A DNA stretch of 46,244 bases from an uncultured Clostridia bacterium (GTDB lineage Bacteria > Bacillota > Clostridia > TANB77 > CAG-508): contig CANQHU010000011.1 in the NCBI GenBank assembly GCA_947623945.1, positions 1-46,244 of the forward strand, written 5' to 3'. Of this stretch, positions 1 to 10,185 are shown piece by piece. Made by a program: the position numbers and the translations under genes. The notes under the pieces are model-generated. The model did not search any database, had not been told where the DNA came from, and saw nothing but the letters and a program-made list of their open reading frames with translations. How positions within the stretch are numbered: the first letter of the stretch is position 1; each line of letters begins with the position of its first letter.

Positions 1-75
1 CGAGTGGCTAAAGGCGGCAGACTGTAAATCTGTTCTCATTTGAGTACGATGGTTCGAATCCATCCCTGCCCACCA
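1..75 (+). tRNA. tRNA-Tyr (GTA), 5' end cut by window edge
   Basis: The anticodon loop lies at 22-28 with anticodon GTA at 24-26. A long variable arm and a T-arm with TTCGAAT follow, and the 3' CCA is encoded at 73-75. The acceptor 5' strand and part of the D-arm lie before the window. The long variable arm together with GTA fits bacterial tRNA-Tyr. Confidence 0.93.
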
Positions 76-76
76 A

Positions 77-105
77 AAGCAGTTTTAGTTGAACTGCTTT
101 TTTTT
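77..105 (+). terminator. Rho-independent terminator after tRNA-Tyr
   Basis: An 8-bp stem (AAGCAGTT at 77-84, AACTGCTT at 92-99) is followed by a T run to 105, directly behind the tRNA. Confidence 0.85.
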
Positions 106-110
106 GCATA

Positions 111-148
111 AAAAGCAACCCCTAAAAATAATTAGGGGCTGCCTTTTT
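111..148. terminator. Bidirectional terminator between tRNA-Tyr and hppA
   Basis: The stem pairs GCAACCCCTAA (115-125) with TTAGGGGCTGC (132-142), with A runs on the left and T runs on the right. On the minus strand it sits just after the hppA stop codon. Confidence 0.8.
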
Positions 149-181
149 GTTACTTTTATTCCAATGATAGGAACATTCTTA

Positions 182-2322
182 CTAAAAAATATTTGTTAAC
201 AAATCTAATAAATTGTACTTGGAAAATATTGATCCAATAATTAGTGAAACTGTGCTCATTATCTTAATCAATATATCCAGTGATGGACCAACGGTATCTT
301 TAAGCGGATCGCCCACCGTATCACCAACAACAGCTGCAAGATGCTCAAAGGAGCCTTTTCTACCTAAAGACTCAATATATTTCTTAGAATTATCCCAAGC
401 ACCGCCGCTATTGCCGCAAAATATGGCAAGCAGACTAGAAGATATAGTTGAACCCATCAAAACACCGCCTACAAAATTTGTACCCATAATAAAACCACAT
501 ATTGCAGGAAATACAATTGAAATTGATGCAGGAAGTTTCATTTCTGATAAAGCTCCATTAGTTGCTATTTTAATGCATCTTTCATTTTCTGGATTAGCAG
601 TTCCTTCTCGTAAACCGAAAATTTCTCTAAACTGCCTGCGTACTTCATCGACCATTTTTCGAGCAGATTTACTTACTGCTTCAATTAACAATCCAGAAAA
701 AAAGAATGGAGTAGCAGCACCAATTAATGTACCGGCAAGAATTATGGGATTCATTAAATCCAAAGTTATATCAGAAGTAATAGGTACAAAACTATACAGG
801 TAAGAAACCATTAAGGAAACAGATGCAAATACTGCAGACCCTATTGCAAATCCCTTACCAATAGCTGCTGTAGTATTGCCAACAGCATCTAATTTGTCTG
901 TAATTGCTCTTACATTATCTCCAAGTTTTGCCATTTCAGCTATTCCACCAGCGTTGTCGCTGATAGGACCATAGGTGTCAACAGAAACAGTTATTGTTAC
1001 GAATGAAAGCATTCCAACTGCCGCCATCGATAAACCCAATGAGCCACAAATGAAATAAGCAAGCATTAAGGCAAATCCGAGAATTGTAATAGGCAACATT
1101 GTTGATATCATACCTACAGACAATCCTTGTGTAATTACAATTGCAGGACCTTCTTTCGCAGAATTGGCAATTTTCCTTGTAGGATTATAATCATAACTGG
1201 TGTAATATTCAGATATGATACCTATGAATATACCACTTATAATGCCAAGCAAGGAAGATTCCCAAAGAGATAGACAACCAAACCTGAATGGCAAATCTTC
1301 AAAACTTAGATTTGAAAAAAGGAAATTGGTTGCAACGAAAGTTAAAAGTGCAGTTAATCCCGCAGAAATCCAAGTAGCTTTATTAAGCTCCTTGTGAGGA
1401 TCAGTACCATCTTTTTTGGACAAAATGTAAATAAGTCCAATAACACAAGATAACAGTCCAATTCCTGCAAATATGATAGGATAAATGTAAAGTTTTTCAA
1501 ATAAAGATTCACTAAATTCTAGCCCTCTTGCATTATATGAAATAAAGTTATGAATACATATTATAATTGAACTTACAATTGCACCCATATAACTTTCCAA
1601 AAGGTCAGAACCTAATCCTGCAGTATCTCCCACGTTATCACCAACACAGTCGGCAATAACTGCTGGATTTCTGGGGTCATCTTCAGGAATGTTTTCTTCA
1701 GTTTTGCCAACTAAGTCAGCTCCCATATCTGCTGCTTTGGTGTAAATACCGCCGCCTACTCTGTTGAACATTGCAATAATTGAGCAACCCAGTGCATATG
1801 AAGAAAGTGTCATAGAAAATGGTACAAATGATATGCCGCACCAATTTGGAACAGAATACATTTGTGGAATTTGAAACTTAAACAAGTAAAACACAATGAT
1901 TAATCCAATAAGTGCAAAACTGCTTACACAAATTCCCATTACTGAGCCACCACGAAGAGCAACTTTTAAAGTCTTACCAATATGATTACTTGTTCTTGCC
2001 ATATTGGTAACCCTTACATTTGCATAAGTTGCCATTTTCATACCAAAGAAACCGGCTGCACCGCTCATTAAAGCACCAAACAAAAATGCAATAGCACTTG
2101 GAAGAGATAAAATGTTGCAAATAAAAGAAAGAGAACAGTTAAGACAACTGCTAACACTTTATATTCACTTGCTAAAAAAGTATTGGCACCATTCCGAATT
2201 GCCAAAGCAATTTCAGACATTTGTACCGTACCCTCATCCAAAGAAACAACTTGTACATAATTGAATGCTGCATAAGCGGTAGTAAGAATAGCAATAAATA
2301 ATACTACCGTAAGTAAATTCAT
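182..2322 (-). pseudogene. hppA: Membrane pyrophosphatase hppA, frame-broken
   Basis: Membrane-bound ion-translocating pyrophosphatase, which couples PPi hydrolysis to H+ or Na+ export. Two frames together cover the family length: 84 codons from ATG 2322 (ribosome site GGAGGT), then a long frame ending at 182. The second part keeps the PPi/Mg sites (KAADMGADLVGK, DNVGDTAGLG) and GNTTAAIGKG; Ala in that motif is the known mark of K+-dependent enzymes. The frames should join near 2109-2112, where a run of four T on the coding strand looks one base short, so this is not the CGG-type break seen elsewhere. Codon 43 (2194-2196) is CGG in AIRNGA, where the family has Arg; it is the only apparently Arg-coding CGG found. 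Codon use is richer in G/C than in neighbouring genes, so recent acquisition followed by decay is plausible. A sequencing error in the T run is possible. Confidence 0.85.
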
Positions 2323-2541
2323 TCTGATACCTCCAATATTTTGTGTTAAATTAGATTAAGACTAAGTTTACGAGTTACAAATAATTTTTTCAATCCTCCT
2401 TTCAATTTATTAGTATGCCAAAGAATTTTCAAGTAAAAATAGAAAATTCTTAAGTAAGAAAAATGTATATAAATAGTCACGTAGACTAATTATGGTAATT
2501 ATATCAAAAAAATAAGCAAATATCAATACATTTGCATAAAT

Positions 2542-2567
2542 AAAAAAGTTACTTTTTACAAAGTAAC
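2542..2567 (-). terminator. Terminator overlapping the tmcAL stop
   Basis: The stem GTTACTTT (2548-2555) / AAAGTAAC (2560-2567) is followed on the minus strand by a U run (A run at 2542-2547). The stop codon of the upstream minus-strand gene lies in its loop. The gap 2323-2541 between this site and hppA shows no gene. Confidence 0.75.
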
Positions 2568-3791
2568 AATTTTTTTTGTAAAATCCAAATTATTCCAAGA
2601 ATCATTTTGGTAACCTATAGAATAAACATTAGTAGCCCAAATATCTTTATAAAGCATAGACATCAGATTTTTTTTATTAGAATTTTCATCAATAAACTTC
2701 TTAACAGAAGCAACAATCTCAAGTTTAGGATTTGCCTTGGCAATTTCAGAAATAAGAAATTTACCTCGATTATTTAGCCCCAAAACACGCACATAAGGTT
2801 GCACTTTTTTTGATAAATCAATATCTTTTTTTGTAAATCCAAGTAATGCATAAAGTAAAATACGTTGAAGACGTGTTGTAGTATACCTTTTAGATTTTAT
2901 AATATTTAAAAATTCAACTAAAGTATTACAAGAATTAGCAGCATTTTTAATACTAGATTCCAAACCTTCTGTAACATCAGGCAATTCAGAAATTTCTTGA
3001 AGAGACATTTTTCTAAGATTGTAAATAATTTGTTTTTCAAAAACAGAAATGTCAGGAACAATATGACCAAGTTCTAAATTCTTAATTATGCTAGAATAAC
3101 TAGGGCCAGGCATCAAACTTGATAATGATTTAAAACCATTATTTTTTATAATATTACGAATAGCGGTGCTACTTGCAATATTTCCAGACACATTAACATC
3201 ATTAAAAGATGCTTCATAACGTAATATATTGATAGGTTGAATAGGACTTTTTAATTTTTTTAGGGCTTTTAAATATTCAATAGCTAAAATATTATTAGGA
3301 GAAGAAAGTACATTTGCATATTTCCTAATATTATTCAAATACATCATTAAAGCATTTTCCCTTGCCTTTGGAAAAGAAACACCTTTTTTTAACTCATGTG
3401 ATAGCAAAGTTTTATATTCTTTTGGTTCACGGTACAAAACATCTGCCAATTCCTCTAAAATTTCTAAATCTTCTGTTTCTGTACCGAAAGAAATGTAATC
3501 TACAACTTTTAAGGAATCAAGAATTTTAACAGCGCCTTCTGCGAAATTTTCGGCACTAGAAATAGAATATAAAACAGGAAGTTCAATGACTAAATCAACA
3601 CCACATTGAATAGCAGTTTCTGCTTTTGACCATTTATCAATAATAGAAGTACTTCCACGTTGAGTAAAGTTTCCACCAATGATAGCAACTGTATAGTTAG
3701 AACTAGTCATTTTTTTTGATTGTTCTAAATGATATAGATGTCCATTATGAAATGGATTATATTCAGCAACAATGCCTAAAACTTTTCCCAT
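2556..3791 (-). CDS. tmcAL: tRNA(Met) cytidine acetate ligase (TmcAL/YlbM)
   Basis: 411 aa. The family makes N4-acetylcytidine at the wobble position of elongator tRNA-Met from acetate and ATP. The nucleotidyltransferase signature is clear at the N terminus: GIVAEYNPFHNGHLYHL holds the HxGH motif, followed by a GGNFTQRG loop and ELPVLYSISSAENFAEGAV. Length matches full-size family members. The start ATG has AAGGAG about 8 nt upstream. No CGG codon is in frame. It is divergent from rnhA and closed by its own terminator, so it is probably monocistronic. Confidence 0.9.
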   Translation of the reverse strand: MGKVLGIVAEYNPFHNGHLYHLEQSKKMTSSNYTVAIIGGNFTQRGSTSIIDKWSKAETAIQCGVDLVIELPVLYSISSAENFAEGAVKILDSLKVVDYISFGTETEDLEILEELADVLYREPKEYKTLLSHELKKGVSFPKARENALMMYLNNIRKYANVLSSPNNILAIEYLKALKKLKSPIQPINILRYEASFNDVNVSGNIASSTAIRNIIKNNGFKSLSSLMPGPSYSSIIKNLELGHIVPDISVFEKQIIYNLRKMSLQEISELPDVTEGLESSIKNAANSCNTLVEFLNIIKSKRYTTTRLQRILLYALLGFTKKDIDLSKKVQPYVRVLGLNNRGKFLISEIAKANPKLEIVASVKKFIDENSNKKNLMSMLYKDIWATNVYSIGYQNDSWNNLDFTKKIVTL

Positions 3792-3803
3792 AAAAACTCC
3801 TTC

Positions 3804-3833
3804 TTGATTTAATTTTTTTATTTATGTTATAAT
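3804..3833 (+). promoter_or_regulatory. Sigma-A-like promoter for rnhA
   Basis: TTGATT (3804-3809), an 18-nt spacer and TATAAT (3828-3833), about 39 nt before the rnhA start in the divergent gap with tmcAL. Confidence 0.6.
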
Positions 3834-3871
3834 ATCATAAAAAGGTAAAAAAAGCAAGAAAGGGTATGTGT

Positions 3872-4318
3872 ATGGAAAAAGTTATTATTTATACTGATGG
3901 AGCTTGTTCAGGAAACCCAGGACCAGGAGGATGGGGAGCCATCTTAATGTACAAAGAAAATAAAAAAGAAATATCAGGAGGAAGCAAAAGTACAACAAAC
4001 AATATAATGGAACTTACAGCAGTAATAGAAGGATTAAAACTTTTAAAATATCCTTGTGAAGTAGAATTATACAGTGACAGTAGTTATGTTGTAAATTGTT
4101 TTGAACAAGGATGGATTTATAATTGGATAAAAAACAATTGGAAAACATCAGGAAAAGAGCCTGTAAAAAATAAAGAACTATGGCAAGAATTATATGAATT
4201 AACAAAGATTCACAAAGTCAAATTTAATAAAGTAAAAGGTCATAGTGATAATGAATATAATAACAGGTGTGACGAACTTGCAAGGGCTGAAACTCAAAAA
4301 TATATTACAATTATGTAA
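3872..4318 (+). CDS. rnhA: Ribonuclease HI
   Basis: 148 aa from ATG 3872. RNase HI cleaves the RNA strand of RNA-DNA hybrids. The acidic catalytic set is visible: Asp in [16 protein letters not shown], Glu in [11 protein letters not shown], Asp in LYSDSSYVV and Asp in NNRCDELA. An upstream ATG at 3866 is in frame, but the ribosome site AGAAAGGG (3857-3864) is then almost touching it; the ATG at 3872 has normal spacing. No CGG in frame. Confidence 0.93.
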   Translation: MEKVIIYTDGACSGNPGPGGWGAILMYKENKKEISGGSKSTTNNIMELTAVIEGLKLLKYPCEVELYSDSSYVVNCFEQGWIYNWIKNNWKTSGKEPVKNKELWQELYELTKIHKVKFNKVKGHSDNEYNNRCDELARAETQKYITIM

Positions 4319-4382
4319 CATTAATAAAAAATATTGAAATATTTTTGTAAATAGATTATAATAAAAATGGAGGAGAAAGCCT

Positions 4383-5174
4383 ATGGATACCTTTGCAAGT
4401 TATATATTAAACGAAGAAGAACTAGAATCAAAAATGGAAATAACATATTATTTGTCAAAAAAAGCAAAAGTATTTTTTGATAAATCTGTTGTATTTAAGT
4501 TAGAAATTGCAAGGCTATTTTTAGATTATTCTAAAATTGAAGTAGATAGAAATTTCGTTCTAACTGCTTGTTTATTATGCAATTGTAAAAAAGTCAATCA
4601 AGCTCAAGACATAGAAAAAATTCATTCTTATGCAAAAGAAGGAGCAGAATATTTAAGAGGACTTGGTTTTGGACAAAAATTTTGCAAAGTGTGCGAAGAG
4701 GTTAACCGCTATAGTAATAGTAATCCAAGAGAAAGAGAAAGTGACATTATAGAACTAGTTGATCAATTTGGAGGAATGCTTTTAGATAGACCAGAAAGAA
4801 TTGGTTTTAAGCCAGATGAAGCATTAGTATTATTAGAACATAGAAATTTAAAAGATGAATATAATCGTTATTTAGGCACATTTATTGAATTTGTAAATTT
4901 TTTAGAAACTGTACAAATAAATGATTTAGTTAATATGAAAGCCTTAAATAGATTAGTAAAAATATATAATGAAACAGATGATTTAAAAAAATTCATTCAA
5001 AAAGTAGTATATGAATATGAACCAAAAGTAGATAAAGCAATTCGCAAGCAAGGAGAAGAAATAGCAGAAGAAATGTTAAGAAAAGTAGAAGGAAATAGAC
5101 CATTATTTAGTGAAGAAACAACCAAAAAAATTATGGCACATATACAAAATATAGGAGAAGAAGAAAATGTATGA
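4383..5174 (+). CDS. HD-superfamily-like hypothetical protein
   Basis: 263 aa, soluble, mostly helical. The middle part (a cysteine-rich segment, then HSYAKEGAEYLRGLGFG and a segment with DIIELVDQFGGMLLDRPERI) resembles degenerate HD/HD-GYP phosphohydrolase folds seen in clostridia, but I do not see a complete HD metal-site set, so activity is uncertain. The C-terminal 60 residues are charged and probably coiled. It starts after a good GGAGG site and overlaps the next gene (ATG 5167) by 8 nt, which suggests translational coupling with the endonuclease Q-like gene. Confidence 0.5.
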   Translation: MDTFASYILNEEELESKMEITYYLSKKAKVFFDKSVVFKLEIARLFLDYSKIEVDRNFVLTACLLCNCKKVNQAQDIEKIHSYAKEGAEYLRGLGFGQKFCKVCEEVNRYSNSNPRERESDIIELVDQFGGMLLDRPERIGFKPDEALVLLEHRNLKDEYNRYLGTFIEFVNFLETVQINDLVNMKALNRLVKIYNETDDLKKFIQKVVYEYEPKVDKAIRKQGEEIAEEMLRKVEGNRPLFSEETTKKIMAHIQNIGEEENV

Positions 5175-6362
5175 AATATTTGCAGATTTACATGTTCACA
5201 TAGGAAGAAGCGAAAACCGGAAAACCAATAAAAATAACAGCAGCAAAATCGTTAAATTTTGCAAACATTGCAAAAGAATGTGTAGAAAGAAAAGGCATTC
5301 AAGTAGTTGGAATAATTGATTGTGCATCCCCATATGTTATTGAAGATATTGAAAATTTTTTAAAAACAGGGGATGCTTATGAGTTACAAGATGGAGGAAT
5401 TATATATAAAGATAAAGTTTGTATTTTACTTGGAAGTGAAGTAGAAACATCAGAACAAGGGAGAAATGGAAACTGTGGAAGTGCTCACAACATATGCTTT
5501 TTTCCACATTTAAAAGATATAAAAAACTTTTCAAAAGAAATGAGCAATCATATCAAAAACATTACTTTAAGTACACAAAGGTCAAATGTTTCAGGTTACG
5601 AACTAATTGACATTGTAGAAAAATACAATGGAATTTTAATACCAGCACACGTATTTACACCTCATAAAAGTTATTATGGAAATTGTACAGACAGATTAAA
5701 AAATATTTTTAAAGAAAAATATAATAAAATACCTGCAATTGAATTAGGATTAAGTTCAGATACATTTTTGGCAGATACAATTTCAGAATTAGAAAATAAA
5801 ACATTTGTAACTAATTCTGATGCACATTCATTACCTAAAATTGCAAGAGAATATAATAAAATGCAAGTTGAAGATATATCTTTTAAAGAGATAGTAATGG
5901 CATTAAAAAATGAAAATGGAAGAAAAGTAGTTGCAAATTACGGATTGGACCCAAAACTTGGTAAATATCATAGAACTTATTGCGATGATTGTGAAAAATC
6001 AATTGAAACAAAAGAACCTGTAGAAACTTGTCCAATGTGTGGAGGAAAAAATGTAACTTTTGGAGTTTTTGATAGAATAGAATTAATAAAAGACAAAGAA
6101 CAAACCAAAAGTCCAAAAAATAGACCACCATACATTTATCAAGTACCACTTGGATTTATTCCAGGGTTAGGTGGAAAAACAATTGATAAATTGTTAAATA
6201 CATTTGAAACTGAAATGAACATCTTACATAAACTATCAAAAGACGATATAGAAGCGGTAGTTGGTGAAAAAATAGCACAAAATATCGTAGATGCAAGAGA
6301 AGGAAATATGAAAATCCACTCTGGACGGTGGAGGAAATTATGGAAAAATAGAAACAAAATAG
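5167..6362 (+). CDS. Endonuclease Q-like PHP protein, two +1 CGG shifts
   Basis: 397 aa when read as 5167-5217, 5219-6325, 6327-6362. PHP-fold nuclease family related to EndoQ, which nicks DNA at deaminated bases. The N terminus has the PHP metal motif ADLHVHIG (His9, His11). A four-Cys zinc ribbon follows (CDDC and CPMCGG), then a helix-hairpin-helix stretch IPGLGGKTIDKLL and the family's glycine-rich tail SGGGGNYGKI. The tail and the N terminus are recovered only by a +1 shift at two in-frame CGG codons: 5218 (AAC CGG A, giving NGK) and 6326 (GGA CGG T, giving the Gly run). Without the first shift translation ends soon after residue 17. Start ATG 5167 is supported by GGAGAAGAAG just upstream. 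Confidence 0.87.
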
Positions 6363-6370
6363 TTCTAAAA

Positions 6371-6417
6371 AACTCTTTATCGAATACACATTATGTATAA
6401 AGATAAGGAGTTTTTAT
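6371..6417 (+). terminator. Hairpin between the EndoQ-like gene and spoIIM that covers the spoIIM ribosome site
   Basis: AACTCTTTATC (6371-6381) pairs with GATAAGGAGTT (6402-6412), one G-U pair, followed by a T-rich run. The right arm contains the AAGGAG used by spoIIM (ATG 6421), so it may act as terminator, as a translational brake, or both. Confidence 0.5.
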
Positions 6418-6420
6418 TTT

Positions 6421-7059
6421 ATGAAGAAAAACAGAAGAATTAGATTATTACAAATGATAAAAGAACATATTATTACAAATAAAAAAGAATATGTTTTAGT
6501 TTTATTACTATTCATTATAGGCATTTTTTTAGGAGTATTTTTTATTAACCATATGGAAGAAGCTCCGAAAACAGAAGTTACAAACTATATGAAGAACTTT
6601 ATTAGCAATATGAAAGAAGTACAAAATTTAGACTATATGGGATTGCTAAAAAATAGCATATGGCAAAATATTGTGCTGGCAATTATACTATGGTTTTTTG
6701 GAACAACTGTAATTGGAATTCCGGTCAGTTTTGGGCTGGTTGTATATAGAGGATTTTGTCTAGGATATACAATTTCAGTTTGCATTACAATTATGAGAAT
6801 AACTAAAGGAATATTATTTATTTTAATTTTACTTTTACTCCAAAACATTCTATTTATACCAGCAATGCTTGCATTGGCGGTAAGTGGATTTAAACTATAT
6901 AAATCAATCATAAAAGATAGAAATAAAGAAAACATTAAAGTAGAAGTTTTAAGACATACTATATTTTCAATTATTATGCTTATTGTTATGTTAGTATCAT
7001 CTGTAATTGAAATATTCGCATCTACAAGCATTTTGAAACTTTTTATAAAATATTTTTAA
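6421..7059 (+). CDS. spoIIM: Stage II sporulation protein M
   Basis: 212 aa integral membrane protein. SpoIIM is part of the SpoIIDMP machine that remodels septal peptidoglycan during engulfment. The sequence has a basic N terminus, a first membrane helix at about 25-45, an extracytoplasmic loop, then several hydrophobic helices with the family pattern IWQNIVLAIILWFFGTTVIG and a glycine-containing VVYRGFCLGYTI. It is followed by xerD, the usual order in Firmicutes. Confidence 0.87.
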   Translation: MKKNRRIRLLQMIKEHIITNKKEYVLVLLLFIIGIFLGVFFINHMEEAPKTEVTNYMKNFISNMKEVQNLDYMGLLKNSIWQNIVLAIILWFFGTTVIGIPVSFGLVVYRGFCLGYTISVCITIMRITKGILFILILLLLQNILFIPAMLALAVSGFKLYKSIIKDRNKENIKVEVLRHTIFSIIMLIVMLVSSVIEIFASTSILKLFIKYF

Positions 7060-7165
7060 AAATATTTTAAAAATCTATTTACATTTTTGAAAAACTTTGA
7101 TATAAATATATATAAATTTATGTAAATACTTTAATTTTAAATATAGTAAGGGGTAGGGGAAAGAT

Positions 7166-8047
7166 ATGGAAAGACAGTTAAAATATTTTTTTAATTTTTT
7201 AGAGGAAGATAAAAAATTATCAGAAAACACATTACAATCTTATAAAAGAGATTTAAAACAATTTAAAAGATATTTAGAGGCTTGTGAACTAAGTTATAAT
7301 CATGTAAAGGAAGAAGATATACAAGATTATATTAAAGAATTAAACGAACAAGGTAAAAAACCATCTAGCATATCTAGATGTATCGCATCTATTCGTTCAT
7401 TTTATCAATTTGTATTGAAAAATAAAAAAATAAAAGTAGATCCAACACAAAACATCAAATCACCAAAAATTGAAAAAAGAGTTCCAAGTGTATTAACATC
7501 AAAAGAAGTAGAATTATTATTAAATCAACCAAAAGATGTAGACTTAAAAGGAATTCGTGATAAAGCTATGCTTGAATTTGCTTATGCAACAGGAATGAGA
7601 GTAACAGAAATTATCTCATTAAATATAGATGATGTTAATTTAGACGAAGGATATGTTACATGTAAACATGGAAGCAAACAACGTAACATACCATTAGGAA
7701 CAATGTCATTAAAAGCACTAAGAGAATATGTTGAAGATGCAAGAGATATTTTAGTAAAAACAGAAAATGAGCAAGCACTATTTGTAAATATCAATGGTAG
7801 CAGATTAACAAGACAAGGATTTTGGAAAATAATTAAATTTTATAAAGAACAAGCACACATAAATAAAGATATTACCCCACATGTATTAAGACATTCTTTT
7901 GCAACACACCTTTTACAAAATGGTGCAGACTTAAAAGCCATCCAAATGATGCTTGGACATTCAGACATTTCTTCTACACAAGTATATATGCAATTCCAAG
8001 ATGAAGGGATTAAAAACGTATATAGAAAAGCTCACCCAAGAGCATAA
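7166..8047 (+). CDS. xerD: Tyrosine recombinase XerD
   Basis: 293 aa, full length for XerC/XerD. Resolves chromosome dimers at dif. The N-terminal SAM-like core-binding domain is followed by the catalytic domain with Arg in ATGMRVTEI (about 143), HVLRHSFATHLL (about 238-250) and LGHSDISSTQVYMQ holding the second His and the nucleophile Tyr (about 275). Placement after spoIIM supports the housekeeping role rather than a phage integrase. Ribosome site is a purine-rich AGGGG stretch. Confidence 0.9.
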   Translation: MERQLKYFFNFLEEDKKLSENTLQSYKRDLKQFKRYLEACELSYNHVKEEDIQDYIKELNEQGKKPSSISRCIASIRSFYQFVLKNKKIKVDPTQNIKSPKIEKRVPSVLTSKEVELLLNQPKDVDLKGIRDKAMLEFAYATGMRVTEIISLNIDDVNLDEGYVTCKHGSKQRNIPLGTMSLKALREYVEDARDILVKTENEQALFVNINGSRLTRQGFWKIIKFYKEQAHINKDITPHVLRHSFATHLLQNGADLKAIQMMLGHSDISSTQVYMQFQDEGIKNVYRKAHPRA

Positions 8048-8069
8048 ATAAAATAATAAATAATTATGT

Positions 8070-8124
8070 GGAATTTAGATTTTTTATCAATTCATTTGCG
8101 TAGAAAATCTTAATTCCTTTTTTT
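8070..8124 (+). terminator. Terminator after xerD
   Basis: GGAATTTAGATTTTTT (8070-8085) pairs imperfectly with AGAAAATCTTAATTCC (8102-8117), followed by seven T. Confidence 0.7.
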
Positions 8125-8142
8125 ATATTCAACGAAATATGG

Positions 8143-8171
8143 TAGACAAAAAAATAAAATAAATGTATAAT
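8143..8171 (+). promoter_or_regulatory. Promoter for the GT2 gene with very short leader
   Basis: TAGACA (8143-8148), 17-nt spacer, TATAAT (8166-8171). The expected start lies about 7-8 nt before the ATG at 8186, so the transcript would begin within or just before the AGGGG ribosome site. Confidence 0.6.
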
Positions 8172-8185
8172 AAACAGGGGTTTTT

Positions 8186-9130
8186 ATGGAAGAAAAAGTA
8201 GATATATTAATTGCAACATACAATGGCGAAAAATTCATAAAAGAACAAATTGATAGTATATTAAACCAAACATATAAAAACATACAATTAATTATTTCAG
8301 ATGATTGTTCAACAGACAATACAAGAGAAATATTAAAACAATACGAAGAAAACGAAAAAATAAAAATATTCTATCAAGAAAAAAACTTAGGATATCTAAA
8401 AAATTTTGAATTTCTATTAAAACAAGTAGAAAGCAACCTTTATATGCTTTCTGATCAAGATGACATTTGGAAAGAAGAAAAAATTGAAAAATCAGTAGAA
8501 AAATTACAAAAAGAAAATTTAGATTTAGTTTTTGGAGATTTAGAAGTAGTAGATGAAAACTTAAAAACTATCTATCCTTCTTTTGTAAAATATAAAAAAC
8601 TTGATAGAAAAATAGAAAAATGCATTGGAAGTTATAAATTACAATATTTATACAATTGTATGACAGGTTGCACAATAATATCTAAGAAAAAATATATAGA
8701 TAAAATATTGCCATTTCCAACAACATCAGAATATATGGTTCATGATTACTGGATAGGATTTATAGTTTCACTGTATGGAAAAATAGGATACTTAAAAGAA
8801 CCTTATATCAAATATAGGCAACATGGAGAAAATCAAATAGGAGTAGAAAGAGCAGTTAAAAAAATAAAAAACACAGAAAAATTACGAGACTATTTAATTG
8901 AAATAAAAATAGGAATATTTAAAACATATGTGCAAAACGAAGATAGAATTCCAAAAGAATTAAAAAAACAAAATAGACAAGCATTAGAATATTATGAAAT
9001 GATAAAAAACAAAAAAAGAATAAACTTTAAAGGTTGGGGAATATTTTACAAATTATATAAACAAGAAACATTTTCATTTTTTATAAAAAACTTTGTATTA
9101 TTTAATATGCCATTTTTAGTTAAAAATTAA
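8186..9130 (+). CDS. Family 2 glycosyltransferase
   Basis: 314 aa. GT-A fold transferase similar to rhamnosyl/galactosyl transferases of surface polysaccharide pathways. Visible motifs: DILIATYNGEKFIKEQIDSI at the N terminus, the nucleotide-sugar aspartates in IISDDCSTDNT, and the metal/acceptor segment MLSDQDDIW. The C-terminal third is lysine-rich and has no clear membrane helix. It stands alone between xerD and ruvB with its own promoter, so the substrate cannot be inferred from context. Confidence 0.83.
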   Translation: MEEKVDILIATYNGEKFIKEQIDSILNQTYKNIQLIISDDCSTDNTREILKQYEENEKIKIFYQEKNLGYLKNFEFLLKQVESNLYMLSDQDDIWKEEKIEKSVEKLQKENLDLVFGDLEVVDENLKTIYPSFVKYKKLDRKIEKCIGSYKLQYLYNCMTGCTIISKKKYIDKILPFPTTSEYMVHDYWIGFIVSLYGKIGYLKEPYIKYRQHGENQIGVERAVKKIKNTEKLRDYLIEIKIGIFKTYVQNEDRIPKELKKQNRQALEYYEMIKNKKRINFKGWGIFYKLYKQETFSFFIKNFVLFNMPFLVKN

Positions 9131-9168
9131 GCATTTTTTGACAACTTAAAAAGGAGGATACCTTAAAT

Positions 9169-10185
9169 ATGGATGAAGAAAGAATTGTTAATCCACAAAT
9201 AGAGAATCAAGTAGAAGAAAGATTAGAAAATTCTTTAAGACCTAGAACATTAGACGAATATATTGGTCAGGAAAAAGTAAAAGAAAACATGAAAATTTAT
9301 ATAGAATCTGCTAAAAAAAGAGGAGAGCCTTTAGACCATGTATTGTTATACGGACCGCCAGGACTTGGAAAAACAACTTTGTCAAATATTATAGCAAATG
9401 AAATGAATTCAAACATTAAAATAACTTCTGGACCAGCAATTGAAAAGCCAGGAGACTTAGCATCTATTTTAACAAATCTTTCAGAGTTTGATATATTGTT
9501 CATAGATGAAATTCATAGATTAAGTAAAAGTGTAGAAGAAATATTATATCCTGCACTAGAGGATTATTCACTAGATATTGTAATTGGAAAAGGTCCTACT
9601 GCAAAATCAATTAGGCTAGATTTACCTAAATTTACATTAGTAGGTGCAACAACAAGAGCAGGAGCCTTAACAACTCCTTTAAGGGATCGTTTTGGAATTA
9701 TACATAGATTAGAATTATATAATAACGAAGAACTAACAACAATTGTAAAAAGATCTAGCAAAATTTTAGATGTATCAATAGAAGAAGAAGCAGCAAGAGA
9801 AATAGCAAGAAGGTCAAGAGGAACGCCAAGAATAGCAAATAGATTATTAAAAAGAGTAAGGGATTATGCAACAGTTTTAGGAGATGGCAATATAACATTA
9901 AAACTTACAAAGCATGCCTTAAATCAATTAGAAATTGATGAACTAGGTTTAGATGAAATAGATAGAAAATTATTAAATACAATGATAGTTCAATATGGTG
10001 GTAGAGCAGTGGGAATAGAAGCATTAGCAGTTAGTGTAGGAGAGGAAATAGACACTATTGAAGATGTATATGAGCCTTATTTAATTCAAATTGGGTTTAT
10101 AGCAAGAACGTTAAGAGGAAGAAAACCATTGCCTGCAGCATATAGACATTTGGGATATGATGTACCAGAAGAAATCGAATCCTAG
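9169..10185 (+). CDS. ruvB: Holliday junction helicase RuvB
   Basis: 338 aa. AAA+ motor that drives branch migration with RuvA. Walker [10 protein letters not shown] (about 62-70), Walker [11 protein letters not shown], sensor 1 GATTRAG, arginine-finger region PLRDRFG and the C-terminal winged helix ending near [13 protein letters not shown] are all present. ruvA and ruvC are not adjacent. Ribosome site AAGGAGG is at normal spacing. A structured inverted-repeat element starts at the base after its stop codon. Confidence 0.95.
   Translation: MDEERIVNPQIENQVEERLENSLRPRTLDEYIGQEKVKENMKIYIESAKKRGEPLDHVLLYGPPGLGKTTLSNIIANEMNSNIKITSGPAIEKPGDLASILTNLSEFDILFIDEIHRLSKSVEEILYPALEDYSLDIVIGKGPTAKSIRLDLPKFTLVGATTRAGALTTPLRDRFGIIHRLELYNNEELTTIVKRSSKILDVSIEEEAAREIARRSRGTPRIANRLLKRVRDYATVLGDGNITLKLTKHALNQLEIDELGLDEIDRKLLNTMIVQYGGRAVGIEALAVSVGEEIDTIEDVYEPYLIQIGFIARTLRGRKPLPAAYRHLGYDVPEEIES

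Noticed and set aside
2109..2196. hppA break as another CGG shift
   Set aside because: A +1 step at its CGG gives a stop after seven codons, and the real frame change is about 85 nt downstream at a T run and in the other direction.
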